A stretch of DNA of 64,000 nucleotides from Paratissierella sp033809995. Its GTDB lineage: Bacteria; Bacillota; Clostridia; Tissierellales; Tissierellaceae. Below, in pieces: positions 24,333-33,397 of this stretch; the first letter of the stretch is position 1; every line of letters starts with the position of its first letter. The position numbers and the translations under genes were made by a program. The notes beneath the pieces are model-generated. The model was not told the DNA's origin. It did no database searches and saw only the letters and a program-made list of their open reading frames with translations. Where the stretch lies: NCBI GenBank assembly GCA_033809995.1, contig JAPXKQ010000001.1, forward strand, positions 1 to 64,000. Reading direction: 5' to 3'.

Positions 24333-25568
24333 ATGGACGATAATAAATTTGATAATGAAGAGTATATTAATGGACAAAGCTTTATACTTGTAAATGCCAA
24401 TGAAGAAGAAAATGAACATAAAGAAGAACCACAAATGCCTCATGCTCCAGAAAGAAAAGGGAAGAAAAGAAAATCCTTTAGGGGTAGCTTTTTCTCCTAT
24501 GTGGCTTTAGCCCTAGTATGTTCCATAGTTGGTGGCTTGTCTTCTACATTCTTAGCACCAATGTTATTTAAGAATGTAAATACAGCTAGCAAGGAATATA
24601 CTCAGCAAGCTATAACAATCAATACTAATGATGATGTTTCAACAGTAGCTGCAGTAGCAAAGAAGGCTATGAGCTCAGTAGTAGGAATTACTACAATTGA
24701 AACACAAGACCTATACTGGTTTGGTAAAAGAGACGTTCCAGGGGTTGGGTCAGGGGTAATAGTAGATAGTAATGGATATATATTAACCAATTCCCATGTT
24801 GTAGCAAATGGAAATGCTAAGGATATAAAAGTACTGTTTGAAAATGGAGATAAGGTTCAAGGTACAGTTTTATGGAATGATGCAACACTAGACTTAGCTA
24901 TAGTAAAGGTAGATGTTACAGGACTTCCAGTTGCAGATCTTGGAGATTCTGATGAATTGGAAGTAGGGGAAATTGCTATAGCAATAGGCAATCCATTGGG
25001 ACTAGAATTCCAAAGGTCAGTAACTTCAGGAATTATTTCTGGACTTCATAGATCAGTTCAAGTTGATCAATTAACAGTAATAGATGATTTGATCCAAACC
25101 GATGCTTCAATCAACCCTGGAAACAGTGGTGGACCATTGCTAAATCGTAAGGGTGAGGTAATAGGTATAAATACAGCAAAGATGAAATCTGCTGAAGGAT
25201 TAGGATTCTCCATACCAATCAATCAAGCAAAGGCTATTGTAGAAGAAGTAATTAAGAAAGGTTCATATAAGACTGTATTAATGGGTATCACTGGAATGTC
25301 AGTTGAGGAATATGAAGGAAGAGTAGGGGTTAAGTTACCTGTTGATACAGGTTTAGTAATATTACAAGTTCAACAAAATTCCCCAGCAGATAAAGCTAGT
25401 ATTTATACTGGTGATATACTAACAAAAATTGATAATATTGAAATAGATAGTATAAGTCAACTAAAAAAAGCTTTATACAAATATAAACAAGGTGACAAGG
25501 CTAACTTGTCAGTAATAAGAAACGGTAATGAAATAAAACTAGTAATAGAATTTACCGATTTGAATTAA
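24333..25568 (+). CDS. htrA: HtrA-family membrane-anchored serine protease
   Basis: A 411-residue protease with a cytoplasmic charged N-terminus (1-55), one transmembrane helix (about 58-80), a trypsin-like domain with the triad His in LTNSHVVANG, Asp in ATLDLAIVKV and Ser in NPGNSGGPLLN, and one C-terminal PDZ domain (about 320-410). The active site faces outside the membrane. It degrades or refolds misfolded exported proteins. It is divergent from cssRS, which regulate htrA-type genes in Bacillus. Good AGGAGG ribosome site, normal length, and a strong terminator follows. Confidence 0.95.
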   Translation: MDDNKFDNEEYINGQSFILVNANEEENEHKEEPQMPHAPERKGKKRKSFRGSFFSYVALALVCSIVGGLSSTFLAPMLFKNVNTASKEYTQQAITINTNDDVSTVAAVAKKAMSSVVGITTIETQDLYWFGKRDVPGVGSGVIVDSNGYILTNSHVVANGNAKDIKVLFENGDKVQGTVLWNDATLDLAIVKVDVTGLPVADLGDSDELEVGEIAIAIGNPLGLEFQRSVTSGIISGLHRSVQVDQLTVIDDLIQTDASINPGNSGGPLLNRKGEVIGINTAKMKSAEGLGFSIPINQAKAIVEEVIKKGSYKTVLMGITGMSVEEYEGRVGVKLPVDTGLVILQVQQNSPADKASIYTGDILTKIDNIEIDSISQLKKALYKYKQGDKANLSVIRNGNEIKLVIEFTDLN

Positions 25569-25573
25569 ACTAC

Positions 25574-25628
25574 TACCAACCGTTAAAAATAAGAATTCCC
25601 CCTCTTATTTAACGGTTGGTATTTTTTT
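25574..25628 (+). terminator. Terminator after htrA
   Basis: TACCAACCGTTAAA pairs with TTTAACGGTTGGTA as the outer part of a stem spanning 25574-25621, followed by a seven-T run. Confidence 0.85.
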
Positions 25629-25744
25629 AACCTAAGCGTATCGGTATAGATGGATACGGAATAAAATAATTACATAAAGTGTATTGCAATATATTTTAAA
25701 ATGTAGTACAGTTAAATTAGAAATAAGAATTTGGAGGGATTATG

Positions 25745-26617
25745 ATGAGAAGAATATTATTAGTAATATTGGCAGTTCTAATGACAATTTCAATGATAGG
25801 TTGTACACAAAAAAAAGAAGAAGTCATTAAAATGGGTTTTGTTCCTATGCGTGATGGAGATAAATTAATAGAATCTGTAGAGCCATTAACAGAGATGTTG
25901 TCAAAGGAACTTGGTGTTAAAGTAGAAGGATTTACAGCTACAAACTATGTTGGTGTAGTAGAAGGTTTAGGGTCAGGACAGGTAGACTTTGGATTTATTC
26001 CACCATTTGCTTATGTACTAGCAAATAAGGAGAGTAACGCACAGGTAATTTTAACAGCATTAAATAAAGATATGGAAGCTAAATATCGATCCCAATTTTT
26101 AGTTCGAAAAGATAGCGGAATAAAATCATTTGCAGATATAAAAGGTAAAAAAGTTGCATTTGTTGACCCATCATCTACTTCAGGATATTTATTCCCAGGA
26201 GCACACTTAATCAAAGAAGGAATAGACTTAGAAAAAGATATACAATATGTATATAGTGGAGGACATGATAAATCATTACAATTATTATTAAATGGTGATA
26301 TAGATGTAGCGACTACATTCGTAGACGTTAGACAAAGATACGAAAAGGAATTTCCAGATTCTATGGAAAAGACTGAAGTTTTAGGTTATACTGACTATAT
26401 TCCAAATATAAGTGTTACTGTAAAGGGTAATATGGATAAGGATATGCAAAATAAAATTAAGACAGCATTATTGAATATTGCTTCTACAGATGAAGGTAAG
26501 GCTTTATTACAGGAATTATTCAATATGTATGGCTTTGCTGAAGCAACAGACGCAGATTATGACGTTATTAGGACTACAGCAGAAACTATGAATGTTGATT
26601 TGAAAGAAGGTAAATAG
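25745..26617 (+). CDS. phnD: PhnD-like substrate-binding lipoprotein
   Basis: A 290-residue lipoprotein (lipobox MIGC near residue 20) of the PhnD periplasmic-binding family: KMGFVPMRDGDKLIESVEPL, the LGSGQVDFGFIPPFAYV binding-lobe segment and KKVAFVDPSSTSGYLFPG are characteristic. It captures a phosphonate, phosphite or similar oxyanion for the PhnC/PhnE importer encoded next. Two adjacent ATGs exist; the second (25745) has better spacing from GGAGGG. No phosphonate-cleaving enzyme is nearby, so the ligand is uncertain. Confidence 0.87.
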   Translation: MRRILLVILAVLMTISMIGCTQKKEEVIKMGFVPMRDGDKLIESVEPLTEMLSKELGVKVEGFTATNYVGVVEGLGSGQVDFGFIPPFAYVLANKESNAQVILTALNKDMEAKYRSQFLVRKDSGIKSFADIKGKKVAFVDPSSTSGYLFPGAHLIKEGIDLEKDIQYVYSGGHDKSLQLLLNGDIDVATTFVDVRQRYEKEFPDSMEKTEVLGYTDYIPNISVTVKGNMDKDMQNKIKTALLNIASTDEGKALLQELFNMYGFAEATDADYDVIRTTAETMNVDLKEGK

Positions 26618-26628
26618 GGGCGAACTTT

Positions 26629-27360
26629 ATGCTTAAATTAGAAAATATAACTGTAATATATGACGGAAAAGTTTTAGCAGTAGATGATGTAAGTTTAGAA
26701 ATAGGGCAAGGGGAATTCGTAGGAATAATCGGCTCCAGTGGCAGTGGTAAATCTAGTTTATTGAAGACTATTAATCTATTGGTAAGACCAGCTAAGGGGA
26801 AAGTTTACATTGATGATATAGATGTTACAAGTTTAAATAATTCTGGGTTGAGAAATGTCCGAAAGAGTATTGGATTCGTATTTCAGGATTATAACTTAAT
26901 AGAAAGATCTACAGTTTTAGATAATGTTTTGATAGGGAGACTTGGATACAAGTCCCCCTTAAAGTCTTTACTTGGAACTTTTAATGATGATGATTATGAA
27001 AGGGCAAGTACTGCATTAAGACAGGTTGGGCTTAGTGAGAAGATGTTTGTAAGAGCAGATGAGCTAAGCGGGGGACAAAAGCAAAGGGTTGCAATAGCAA
27101 AAACTTTGTGTCAAAGGCCAAAGATTATCTTGGCTGATGAACCTGTGGCAAGTCTTGATTTAAGTACATCGCAAAATATTATGGATTATTTTAAAAAGGT
27201 CAATGAAAAGAAAAACATTACAATCCTTATAAATCTTCATGATGTAAACTTAGCTAAGAAATATTGCGATAGAATCATAGCTTTAAAAAAAGGTAAGATT
27301 ATATTTGATGGAAAGCCGGGTGAAATAGATGATAAACTCCTTGAAAAGCTATATAACTAA
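26629..27360 (+). CDS. phnC: PhnC-like ABC transporter ATPase
   Basis: A 243-residue ATPase with Walker A GSSGSGKSSL, Q-loop VFQDYNLI, signature LSGGQKQRVAIAKTL, Walker B IILADEPVASLD and switch histidine in NLHDVNLAKKY. The insertion around RLGYKSPLKSLLG is typical of PhnC. It energises uptake with PhnE and PhnD. It begins 11 bp after phnD and overlaps phnE by 32 bp, so the three are one operon. Confidence 0.92.
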   Translation: MLKLENITVIYDGKVLAVDDVSLEIGQGEFVGIIGSSGSGKSSLLKTINLLVRPAKGKVYIDDIDVTSLNNSGLRNVRKSIGFVFQDYNLIERSTVLDNVLIGRLGYKSPLKSLLGTFNDDDYERASTALRQVGLSEKMFVRADELSGGQKQRVAIAKTLCQRPKIILADEPVASLDLSTSQNIMDYFKKVNEKKNITILINLHDVNLAKKYCDRIIALKKGKIIFDGKPGEIDDKLLEKLYN

Positions 27361-28906
27361 GAAGAAAGTCAATAAAATAACCTTCACTCTTGGATTTATC
27401 ATCCTTCTATTATATTTAGGATTTAAAGTAGAGTTTGACTTTGTAAGGCTTTTTAAAGGAATACCAGATATGATGGGGCTATTTAATAGGATGTTAAACC
27501 CAAATTTATCTTATGTAAGTGAAGTATTTGAAAAATTACTTGAAACTATACAGATAGCTGTAGTTTCATCAATTCTCGGAGTTATCCTAGCTATACCATT
27601 TTCATTGCTTATAGCAGAAAATATTACTACAAACAAATTTATTGCCAAGATATTGACAACGATTTTTTCATTTTTAAGAACTATTCCTAGTTTAATATGG
27701 GCTGCACTTTTAGTTAGCGTTTTTAGCATTGGTAAATTTTCTGGAATTGTTGCATTATCTATAATAGCATTTTTAATGTCATTAAAATTATTTAAAGAAT
27801 ATATAGAATCTATAAAAGAAAATCAGTTGAGTTCCACAAGATCTGTTGGTGCGAATTCCATACAAGTTCTAAGATATTGTGTACTGCCACATATGCTTGA
27901 GCTATCAATCTCTGTTTTCTTCATAGTTTTAGAGACTAATATCCGTAGTGCATCTATTTTAGGATTGGTTGGAGCAGGTGGAATTGGACAGATTATGTGG
28001 AGGGACCTAAATCACCTAAGATATGATAATCTCTCTATGCTAATACTAATATTATTTTTAACGATTCTTTTAATCGATTTAAGCAGCTTATTTTTAAGAA
28101 AGGCTTTGAGAAAATCAACTATAAAATTTAAATCCATTGAAACATATAAAAGGTATAAGATTTCAAAGCTGATTTATATACCTTTGATTATAGTCGGATT
28201 GTTTATTGTGGTATTCAAATCCTTTGATATAAGCTATGACAGATTGTTACTTGGTATTGAGCAGGGAAATCAAATTATATCAAGAATGGTTAGAATGGAT
28301 ATATCATACTATCCAAAGCTTATTGAGGGTATAAAGGAAAGCTTCTTTATCGCAATATTTGCAACAATTGTCGGGTCATTCTTTGCTTTAATTCTTTCAT
28401 ATCTAGTAGCGTACAATACATCACCTAATAAAGGCATTTCAATCTTTTTAAAAGGATTTATAAATATATTGAGAACCTTTCCGCCGATTATTACGGCAAT
28501 AATATTCTTTAGAGGGGTAGGACCTGGACCATTGGCAGGTGCAATGGCTCTAAGCATCTATACTACAGGGGTACTTACTAAAATGTATAGCGAGGTATTG
28601 GAAAGTACAGAAAAGAATATACAAGATAGTGTGATAGTAGTAGGGACTACAAATCTTCAAAGCTATAGACATGGGTTATTGCCTCATACTTTTCCTACAT
28701 TTATAAGTCTTGCGTTGTATAGACTTGAATCCAATATACGGAATTCTACCATATTAGGTATAATTGGTGCAGGAGGAATCGGTACTATATTATCAATGAA
28801 TATAACTTGGAGAAATTGGGAGAAGGTAGGGTTTCTGCTACTGGGAATTTCTTTGATGGTAATTACAATTGATAAATTGAGTAATTATTTGAGGAAGATA
28901 ATATAA
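27329..28906 (+). CDS. phnE: PhnE-like ABC permease, tandem fusion
   Basis: A 525-residue permease made of two PhnE-type halves. Each half has about six transmembrane helices and its own ATPase-coupling EAA loop ending in NIRSASILGLVGAGGIGQ (about 200-218) and NIRNSTILGIIGAGGIGT (about 470-487). A single polypeptide therefore supplies both transmembrane domains. The start lies inside the phnC 3' end in another frame. Fused PhnE proteins occur in several Bacillota. The transport substrate cannot be read from the sequence. Confidence 0.9.
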   Translation: MINSLKSYITKKKVNKITFTLGFIILLLYLGFKVEFDFVRLFKGIPDMMGLFNRMLNPNLSYVSEVFEKLLETIQIAVVSSILGVILAIPFSLLIAENITTNKFIAKILTTIFSFLRTIPSLIWAALLVSVFSIGKFSGIVALSIIAFLMSLKLFKEYIESIKENQLSSTRSVGANSIQVLRYCVLPHMLELSISVFFIVLETNIRSASILGLVGAGGIGQIMWRDLNHLRYDNLSMLILILFLTILLIDLSSLFLRKALRKSTIKFKSIETYKRYKISKLIYIPLIIVGLFIVVFKSFDISYDRLLLGIEQGNQIISRMVRMDISYYPKLIEGIKESFFIAIFATIVGSFFALILSYLVAYNTSPNKGISIFLKGFINILRTFPPIITAIIFFRGVGPGPLAGAMALSIYTTGVLTKMYSEVLESTEKNIQDSVIVVGTTNLQSYRHGLLPHTFPTFISLALYRLESNIRNSTILGIIGAGGIGTILSMNITWRNWEKVGFLLLGISLMVITIDKLSNYLRKII

Positions 28907-29010
28907 AGCTAACAACTAACAGGTAACAGCTAACAGCAAAACACCAAAGGTGTCATTCTGAGACGGGCAGTATAATCACTGCTGGTGTCATCCTGAGCCT
29001 GCGAAGGATC
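28907..29010. repeat. Tandem GCTAACA-type repeat and dispersed repeat
   Basis: CTAACAACTAACAGGTAACA and AGCTAACAG units at 28910-28937 are followed by CAAAGGTGTCATTCTGAGAC and GGTGTCATCCTGAGCCTGCG copies of the dispersed intergenic repeat. From 29011 to the gene at 29144 nothing further is seen. Confidence 0.6.
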
Positions 29011-29143
29011 CCATAAGACTATGATTAACAGACAAAACATGAATTCTTCATTTCACCTAGAAAGACGGAGTATGCCTTTTAATTGTTAAAATGGCAATAG
29101 ACATAAAAGATGAAAATGACTTAATGATTTAAGGGTGATTATA

Positions 29144-29350
29144 TTGATAATAGTAAATCTTGATGTAATGATGGCGAAAAGAAAGATTAGTCTTAATGAA
29201 TTGGCAGAGAGGGTTGGCATTACAAATTCAAATTTATCAATTCTTAAAACAAATAAAGCTAAAGCTATACGATTTTCTACATTGGAAGCAATTTGTCGTG
29301 AACTACAATGCCAGCCTGGAGATATACTTGAATATAGTGAAGATGAATAA
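29144..29350 (+). CDS. Small XRE-family (YozG-like) DNA-binding protein
   Basis: A 68-residue protein that is essentially one Cro/C1 helix-turn-helix (KRKISLNELAERVGITNSNLSILKTNKAKAIRFSTLEAICRELQCQPGDILEY). The stretch from the N-terminal INLDVM-like strand onward matches the YozG type. The TTG at 29144 follows AAGGGTGA with 6 nt spacing; the ORF begins in frame at 29135, but that codon lies inside the ribosome site. The target is unknown. A 9-bp hairpin (29351-29372, TGACAAAGC/GCTTTGTCA) directly after the stop is the likely terminator. Confidence 0.8.
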   Translation: MIIVNLDVMMAKRKISLNELAERVGITNSNLSILKTNKAKAIRFSTLEAICRELQCQPGDILEYSEDE

Positions 29351-29397
29351 TGACAAAGCATCAGCTTTGTCATTAATGTTAAGGAGATTTTCTTAAT

Positions 29398-30981
29398 CTA
29401 ATAAAACTTCTCTATATATTCCTCATAAGTCATAGTTCTATCAACAAATCCTTCAGGTTTGATCTCAATTATCCTATTAGCTATGGTTTGGATAAATTGA
29501 TGGTCATGGGATGTAAATAATACATTTGATTTAAAATTAATCAATCCATTATTTACGGATGTGATAGATTCCAAGTCTAGATGGTTTGTTGGTTGGTCAA
29601 GGATAAGTACATTTGAATTACTTAACATCATCCTTGATAACATACATCTTACTTTTTCTCCACCAGATAAAACCTTAGCTTGTTTTAAGGCTTCTTCACC
29701 TGAGAACAACATTCTACCTAAAAATCCTCTAATATAGATTTCACTTTGATCAACAGAAAATTGTCTTAGCCAATCTACAAGATTTAAATCTACATCATTG
29801 AAGAATTCGGAGTTATCCTTGGGGAAATAGGATTTTGTAATTGTTTGTCCCCATTTGAAGCTTCCTTCATCAGGTTCAATTTCTCCTACAAGTATCTTAA
29901 ATAGGGTAGTAATACCTATCTCATCACCTATAAAAGCTATCTTATCCCCTTTATTTATCCTAAAACTAATATTATTTAATACTTTTACACCATCAATCGT
30001 CTTTGATAAATCCTCTACTGTAAGTATTTCATTACCTACTTCTCTTTCCATTGTAAATCCAACGAATGGATATCTTCTGGTAGAAGGAACTATATCATCT
30101 AGAGTAATCTTTTCAAGTAATTTCTTACGAGATGTGGCTTGTTTTGACTTAGATGCATTGGCACTAAATCTAGCGATAAAGGATTGTAATTCCTTTATTT
30201 TATCTTCCTTTTTCTTATTTTGGTCCTTCATCATTTGAAGAGCCAACTGGCTTGATTCGTACCAGAAATCATAGTTTCCTACGAACATTTTAATTTTTCC
30301 AAAGTCAATATCTACCATATGGTTACATACTTCATTGAGGAAATGCCTATCATGGGATACAACAATAACTGTACCCTCAAAATCTCCTAAGAACTCTTGT
30401 AGCCATTTTATACTCTTTACATCCAAGTGGTTAGTAGGCTCGTCTAGTATCAAAATCCCAGGCTTACCAAATAGGGCTTGGGCTAAAAGTACCTTAACTT
30501 TATCGTTACCTGTCAATTCTGATACATTCTTTTCATGTAAATCAGTGGATATACCTAACCCCTGTAGCAGAGATGAGGCCTCTGATTCAGCACTCCATCC
30601 ATCCATTTCAGCAAATTCAGCTTCCAATTCTGATGCTTTTATACCATCTTCATCTGTGAAGTCTTCCTTTGAATAAATTGCGTCTTTTTCTACCATTATT
30701 TCATATAGTCTTTTATTACCCATGATTACTGTTTGCAGCACTTGGCAATCGTCATATTCAAAATGGTCTTGTTTTAATACAGACATACGTACATTTGGAG
30801 CAATGGAGATTTCTCCTGTATTTGGTTCAATATCTCCTGATAAAATTTTTAAAAATGTACTCTTTCCAGCACCATTAGCACCAATTACACCATAACAATT
30901 ACCAGGTGTAAAAACTAGATTTACATCATCAAATAGCTTTTGTGAGCCATATCTTAAACTTACGTTATTTACATTAATCAA
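29398..30981 (-). CDS. ABC-F family ATPase (YbiT/YkpA-like)
   Basis: A 527-residue protein with two fused ABC domains and no membrane segment, as in ribosome-associated ABC-F factors. The first domain has Walker A GANGAGKSTFLKIL, an atypical signature LTGNDKVKVLLAQ and Walker B LILDEPTNHLD. The linker (about 235-290) is the charged P-site tRNA-interaction region. The second has LSGGEKVRCMLSRMM but Walker B LILDQPTNHLD, with Gln at the catalytic glutamate position. Such factors modulate translation or give antibiotic resistance; this subgroup is usually a translation factor. It stands alone on the minus strand. Confidence 0.92.
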   Translation of the reverse strand: MINVNNVSLRYGSQKLFDDVNLVFTPGNCYGVIGANGAGKSTFLKILSGDIEPNTGEISIAPNVRMSVLKQDHFEYDDCQVLQTVIMGNKRLYEIMVEKDAIYSKEDFTDEDGIKASELEAEFAEMDGWSAESEASSLLQGLGISTDLHEKNVSELTGNDKVKVLLAQALFGKPGILILDEPTNHLDVKSIKWLQEFLGDFEGTVIVVSHDRHFLNEVCNHMVDIDFGKIKMFVGNYDFWYESSQLALQMMKDQNKKKEDKIKELQSFIARFSANASKSKQATSRKKLLEKITLDDIVPSTRRYPFVGFTMEREVGNEILTVEDLSKTIDGVKVLNNISFRINKGDKIAFIGDEIGITTLFKILVGEIEPDEGSFKWGQTITKSYFPKDNSEFFNDVDLNLVDWLRQFSVDQSEIYIRGFLGRMLFSGEEALKQAKVLSGGEKVRCMLSRMMLSNSNVLILDQPTNHLDLESITSVNNGLINFKSNVLFTSHDHQFIQTIANRIIEIKPEGFVDRTMTYEEYIEKFY

Positions 30982-31205
30982 TTCATTATCATCCTATCTA
31001 AAATTATAATCGTAATATTATAACATATAAAATACTAAAAAGGTAGCAAATAAGAAAATTGCCAGCACCAACGAGTTAATTTTTAAATATTACTGGTTGA
31101 CTACATTATTACAATTGATGAGCTACAAAAACGAGAGATAAATACAATCCTTTTGCAATGCATTTTCTTAAAAACAAAAGTTGAAATAGAGAAATTATAT
31201 TAGAT

Positions 31206-31340
31206 ATGAAGGCATATGAAGTATTTACGTTGATTATTTCATCAAATATGCTTTTAATATCACTAATCTCCTTAATTGTTATGCTAAATAAGGATAACAC
31301 TAAGGGAAAAAATAATCACCCTGTCTCGTCCACAGAGTGA
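31206..31340 (+). CDS. Type I toxin: small holin-like membrane peptide
   Basis: A 44-residue peptide with a short N-terminus (MKAYEVFTLIIS), one transmembrane helix to about residue 27 (NMLLISLISLIVMLNK) and a polar tail. This is the pattern of the putative holin-like toxins (Hol_Tox/Fst type). No strong ribosome site precedes the ATG, which is common for RNA-repressed toxins. The stop codon lies inside a hairpin (31312-31343) that also serves as terminator for a minus-strand RNA. Sequence downstream includes CAACCGCACCTATGCGCTG, an element that I recall beside related toxin genes. Confidence 0.75.
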   Translation: MKAYEVFTLIISSNMLLISLISLIVMLNKDNTKGKNNHPVSSTE

Positions 31341-31411
31341 TTAAAATGCTTTAAATTTTGACTTTGTGGCAACCGCACCTATGCGCTGTCGATTACCTTA
31401 CTTATATTATA
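31305..31411 (-). ncRNA. Probable antisense antitoxin RNA of the holin-like toxin
   Basis: On the minus strand TATAAT (31411-31406) with a weak -35 predicts a start near 31399. The RNA would run through the complement of the toxin mRNA 3' end and stop at the hairpin formed by AATCAC...GTGATT (31343-31312), followed by ATTTTTT (to about 31305). This makes about 95 nt with overlap of the toxin 3' region, the usual layout of Fst/RNAI-type modules. The promoter is the weakest part. Confidence 0.5.
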
Positions 31412-31458
31412 CACTATAAAATAAAAAAATAAACCTTTTTTAAATATTTACCAATAGA

Positions 31459-32130
31459 TTAAAATATATCAAATACCTGATTTTTTTTATTTATCCCAAC
31501 AATATCAACAGATGGATTATTAATTCTGTTGATAAATTTAGGGATTACTTCATACTTATCCCCAAAATGCATTGGGAAAAATACCTTAGGTTTTAATTCT
31601 CTTATTACATATTCTCCTCCTAGATAATATCCGTCCCTAAGCCTTGGATCTACAGGGAAAAAGGCTATATCTATGTTATTTCCTTTAATCTTTGCTATTT
31701 CATTTTTAAAATCTTTTTCTTCCTTAAGTTGTGCATCACGTGAATCATCTTCCCAATGCCACCAATTCAAATCTCCTGCAAAGAATATATTTTTTCCTTC
31801 AACATTTATCAATAAGGAAAGTCCTAAATCTGTGGAACCAAAGGATTTTATCAGTACATCATCTATCTTTAATTCCTCATATGGACTCATTATATGGATG
31901 CTTTTAGAAGATTCTACACCTATATCACTACTTAATACGTATGAAATATTGGGATAATCATCTTGCCATTTTAAAATAGTAGGATTAAAGTGGTCGCCAT
32001 GCCCATGAGTTGAAAAAACAATAATTTTCTTATCCTTTAACCTAATATCTCCTTTATAGTAATCAAATACTAAGAAATAATTTTCAGTTTCTATTGTAAA
32101 TCCACTATGGTATATATATTCTACTTTCAT
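31459..32130 (-). CDS. Metallo-beta-lactamase-fold hydrolase (UlaG-like)
   Basis: A 223-residue MBL-fold protein with the metal motif THGHGDHFNP (about residues 41-50), the downstream FAGDLNWWHWED and the final FPMHFGDKYEVIPKF histidine. It is shorter than glyoxalase II and resembles the UlaG/YtnP-type lactonase and phosphodiesterase group. No signal peptide, so cytoplasmic. It stands alone on the minus strand between the toxin and an unknown gene. The substrate is unknown. Confidence 0.82.
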   Translation of the reverse strand: MKVEYIYHSGFTIETENYFLVFDYYKGDIRLKDKKIIVFSTHGHGDHFNPTILKWQDDYPNISYVLSSDIGVESSKSIHIMSPYEELKIDDVLIKSFGSTDLGLSLLINVEGKNIFFAGDLNWWHWEDDSRDAQLKEEKDFKNEIAKIKGNNIDIAFFPVDPRLRDGYYLGGEYVIRELKPKVFFPMHFGDKYEVIPKFINRINNPSVDIVGINKKNQVFDIF

Positions 32131-32315
32131 TAGCCTTCACTCCTCTTAAATAATTTTACCCAAATAGACATTAAAACCTCATAAAAAGGTTGTATTATTG
32201 TGATTATCATAAATATTTTTAACAGGGTAAAATACTTATTTTACTGTTCAAATTATATTTTTTTTAAATCTATATGCTATAATTATTTTAATAGAGCAAT
32301 AGTGAGGTGCAATTA

Positions 32316-33311
32316 ATGAAGGTATATTATAATTCAAGTTTATGGGGTAGAGATAAAGGACCTACTGGATTACCACAGAGGGTTAATTGGCAGTTTGAAC
32401 ATAGAGGAAACAAATGCTTTATCCCTTTTATATATAGATTTTCAAAAGGGATTGTTTTAGATATTATTACTATTTTAGATGAGGAAAGTCTTAGAGAATA
32501 TATTGAGAAGTATGTGACAATTGAAGACAGATTAACATCATTGGAGCGACGTTGTGCAGAACAGGAACATCCCTATCAAGCTGTATCATTCAAAGAAATT
32601 TGGATAAATGGCAATAAGGTACTAGGAGGATTTTCCTCAAGTAGTTCAGTGGATATACCATCACTACAAGACAATGTAGAGCTAGAGCCTATAAAAAGAG
32701 CCTATTCATCAATTTTGGAGGATGAGAATAGCTTTGGGTGTGCACGTTATTGTATACCCTATCCTGAAACAGATTCAAAAATAAAGAAAATATTACGATT
32801 TTTACGCTTAGATAGGATAAACAGCATGAAGTTTTATACTCATCCAATCCATTGGTTTTTTCCGCTAGATATACATTTTGAAATGAATATTGAAGAAAAT
32901 CATAAGGAGATTTCATTTGAACACCCCATATCTGGAACAAAGCATACAGTATATTTTAAGAGGGGAGAAATTATAGAATATCCAATTAATCCAGATGGTG
33001 TTCCCAAGATATATGCTATGGAATCAATATATGAGGTTGTACCTCCTTTCCCAAATGGAGATAATTTGCAATTTAATAGTAGTATTTCATATAAAGTCCA
33101 GCCAGATAGTGATGATAAATTTAGTCCTGTTTCGGCTGCATCCATTGGGATAATTGGAGGTGCATATGGTCCTACCGCAGTTTTTACATCATCAAAGGGA
33201 GTATGCTTTTCTGTTCCAAGTTTTCAAAAAGAAGATATATCACATTTTATACTTGAAGGTATTGATATCATGAGTTGTGATGGTAAAGAGTATGATTTTT
33301 ATAAGAAATAA
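32316..33311 (+). CDS. Conserved-looking protein of unknown function
   Basis: A 331-residue soluble protein that I do not recognise. It begins MKVYYNSSLWGRDKGPTG and has no signal peptide or membrane helix. It is rich in aromatic residues, with alternating strands in the C-terminal half (KHTVYFKRGEIIEYPINPDGVPKIYAMESIYEVVPPFP) and a Gly/Ala-rich segment, AASIGIIGGAYGPTAV. The codon use looks like that of its neighbours. The ATG at 32316 follows GAGGTG; the GTG at 32307 is inside that site. The downstream gene has BlaR1-like features, but no firm link can be drawn. Confidence 0.7.
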   Translation: MKVYYNSSLWGRDKGPTGLPQRVNWQFEHRGNKCFIPFIYRFSKGIVLDIITILDEESLREYIEKYVTIEDRLTSLERRCAEQEHPYQAVSFKEIWINGNKVLGGFSSSSSVDIPSLQDNVELEPIKRAYSSILEDENSFGCARYCIPYPETDSKIKKILRFLRLDRINSMKFYTHPIHWFFPLDIHFEMNIEENHKEISFEHPISGTKHTVYFKRGEIIEYPINPDGVPKIYAMESIYEVVPPFPNGDNLQFNSSISYKVQPDSDDKFSPVSAASIGIIGGAYGPTAVFTSSKGVCFSVPSFQKEDISHFILEGIDIMSCDGKEYDFYKK

Positions 33312-33397
33312 TATAATAAAATAGAAAGAATTAAAGAAAAAACATATTGGAATTAAAGGAGATAATTTAGCAGATAAAAGAGGGGGTGGAATAAGGC

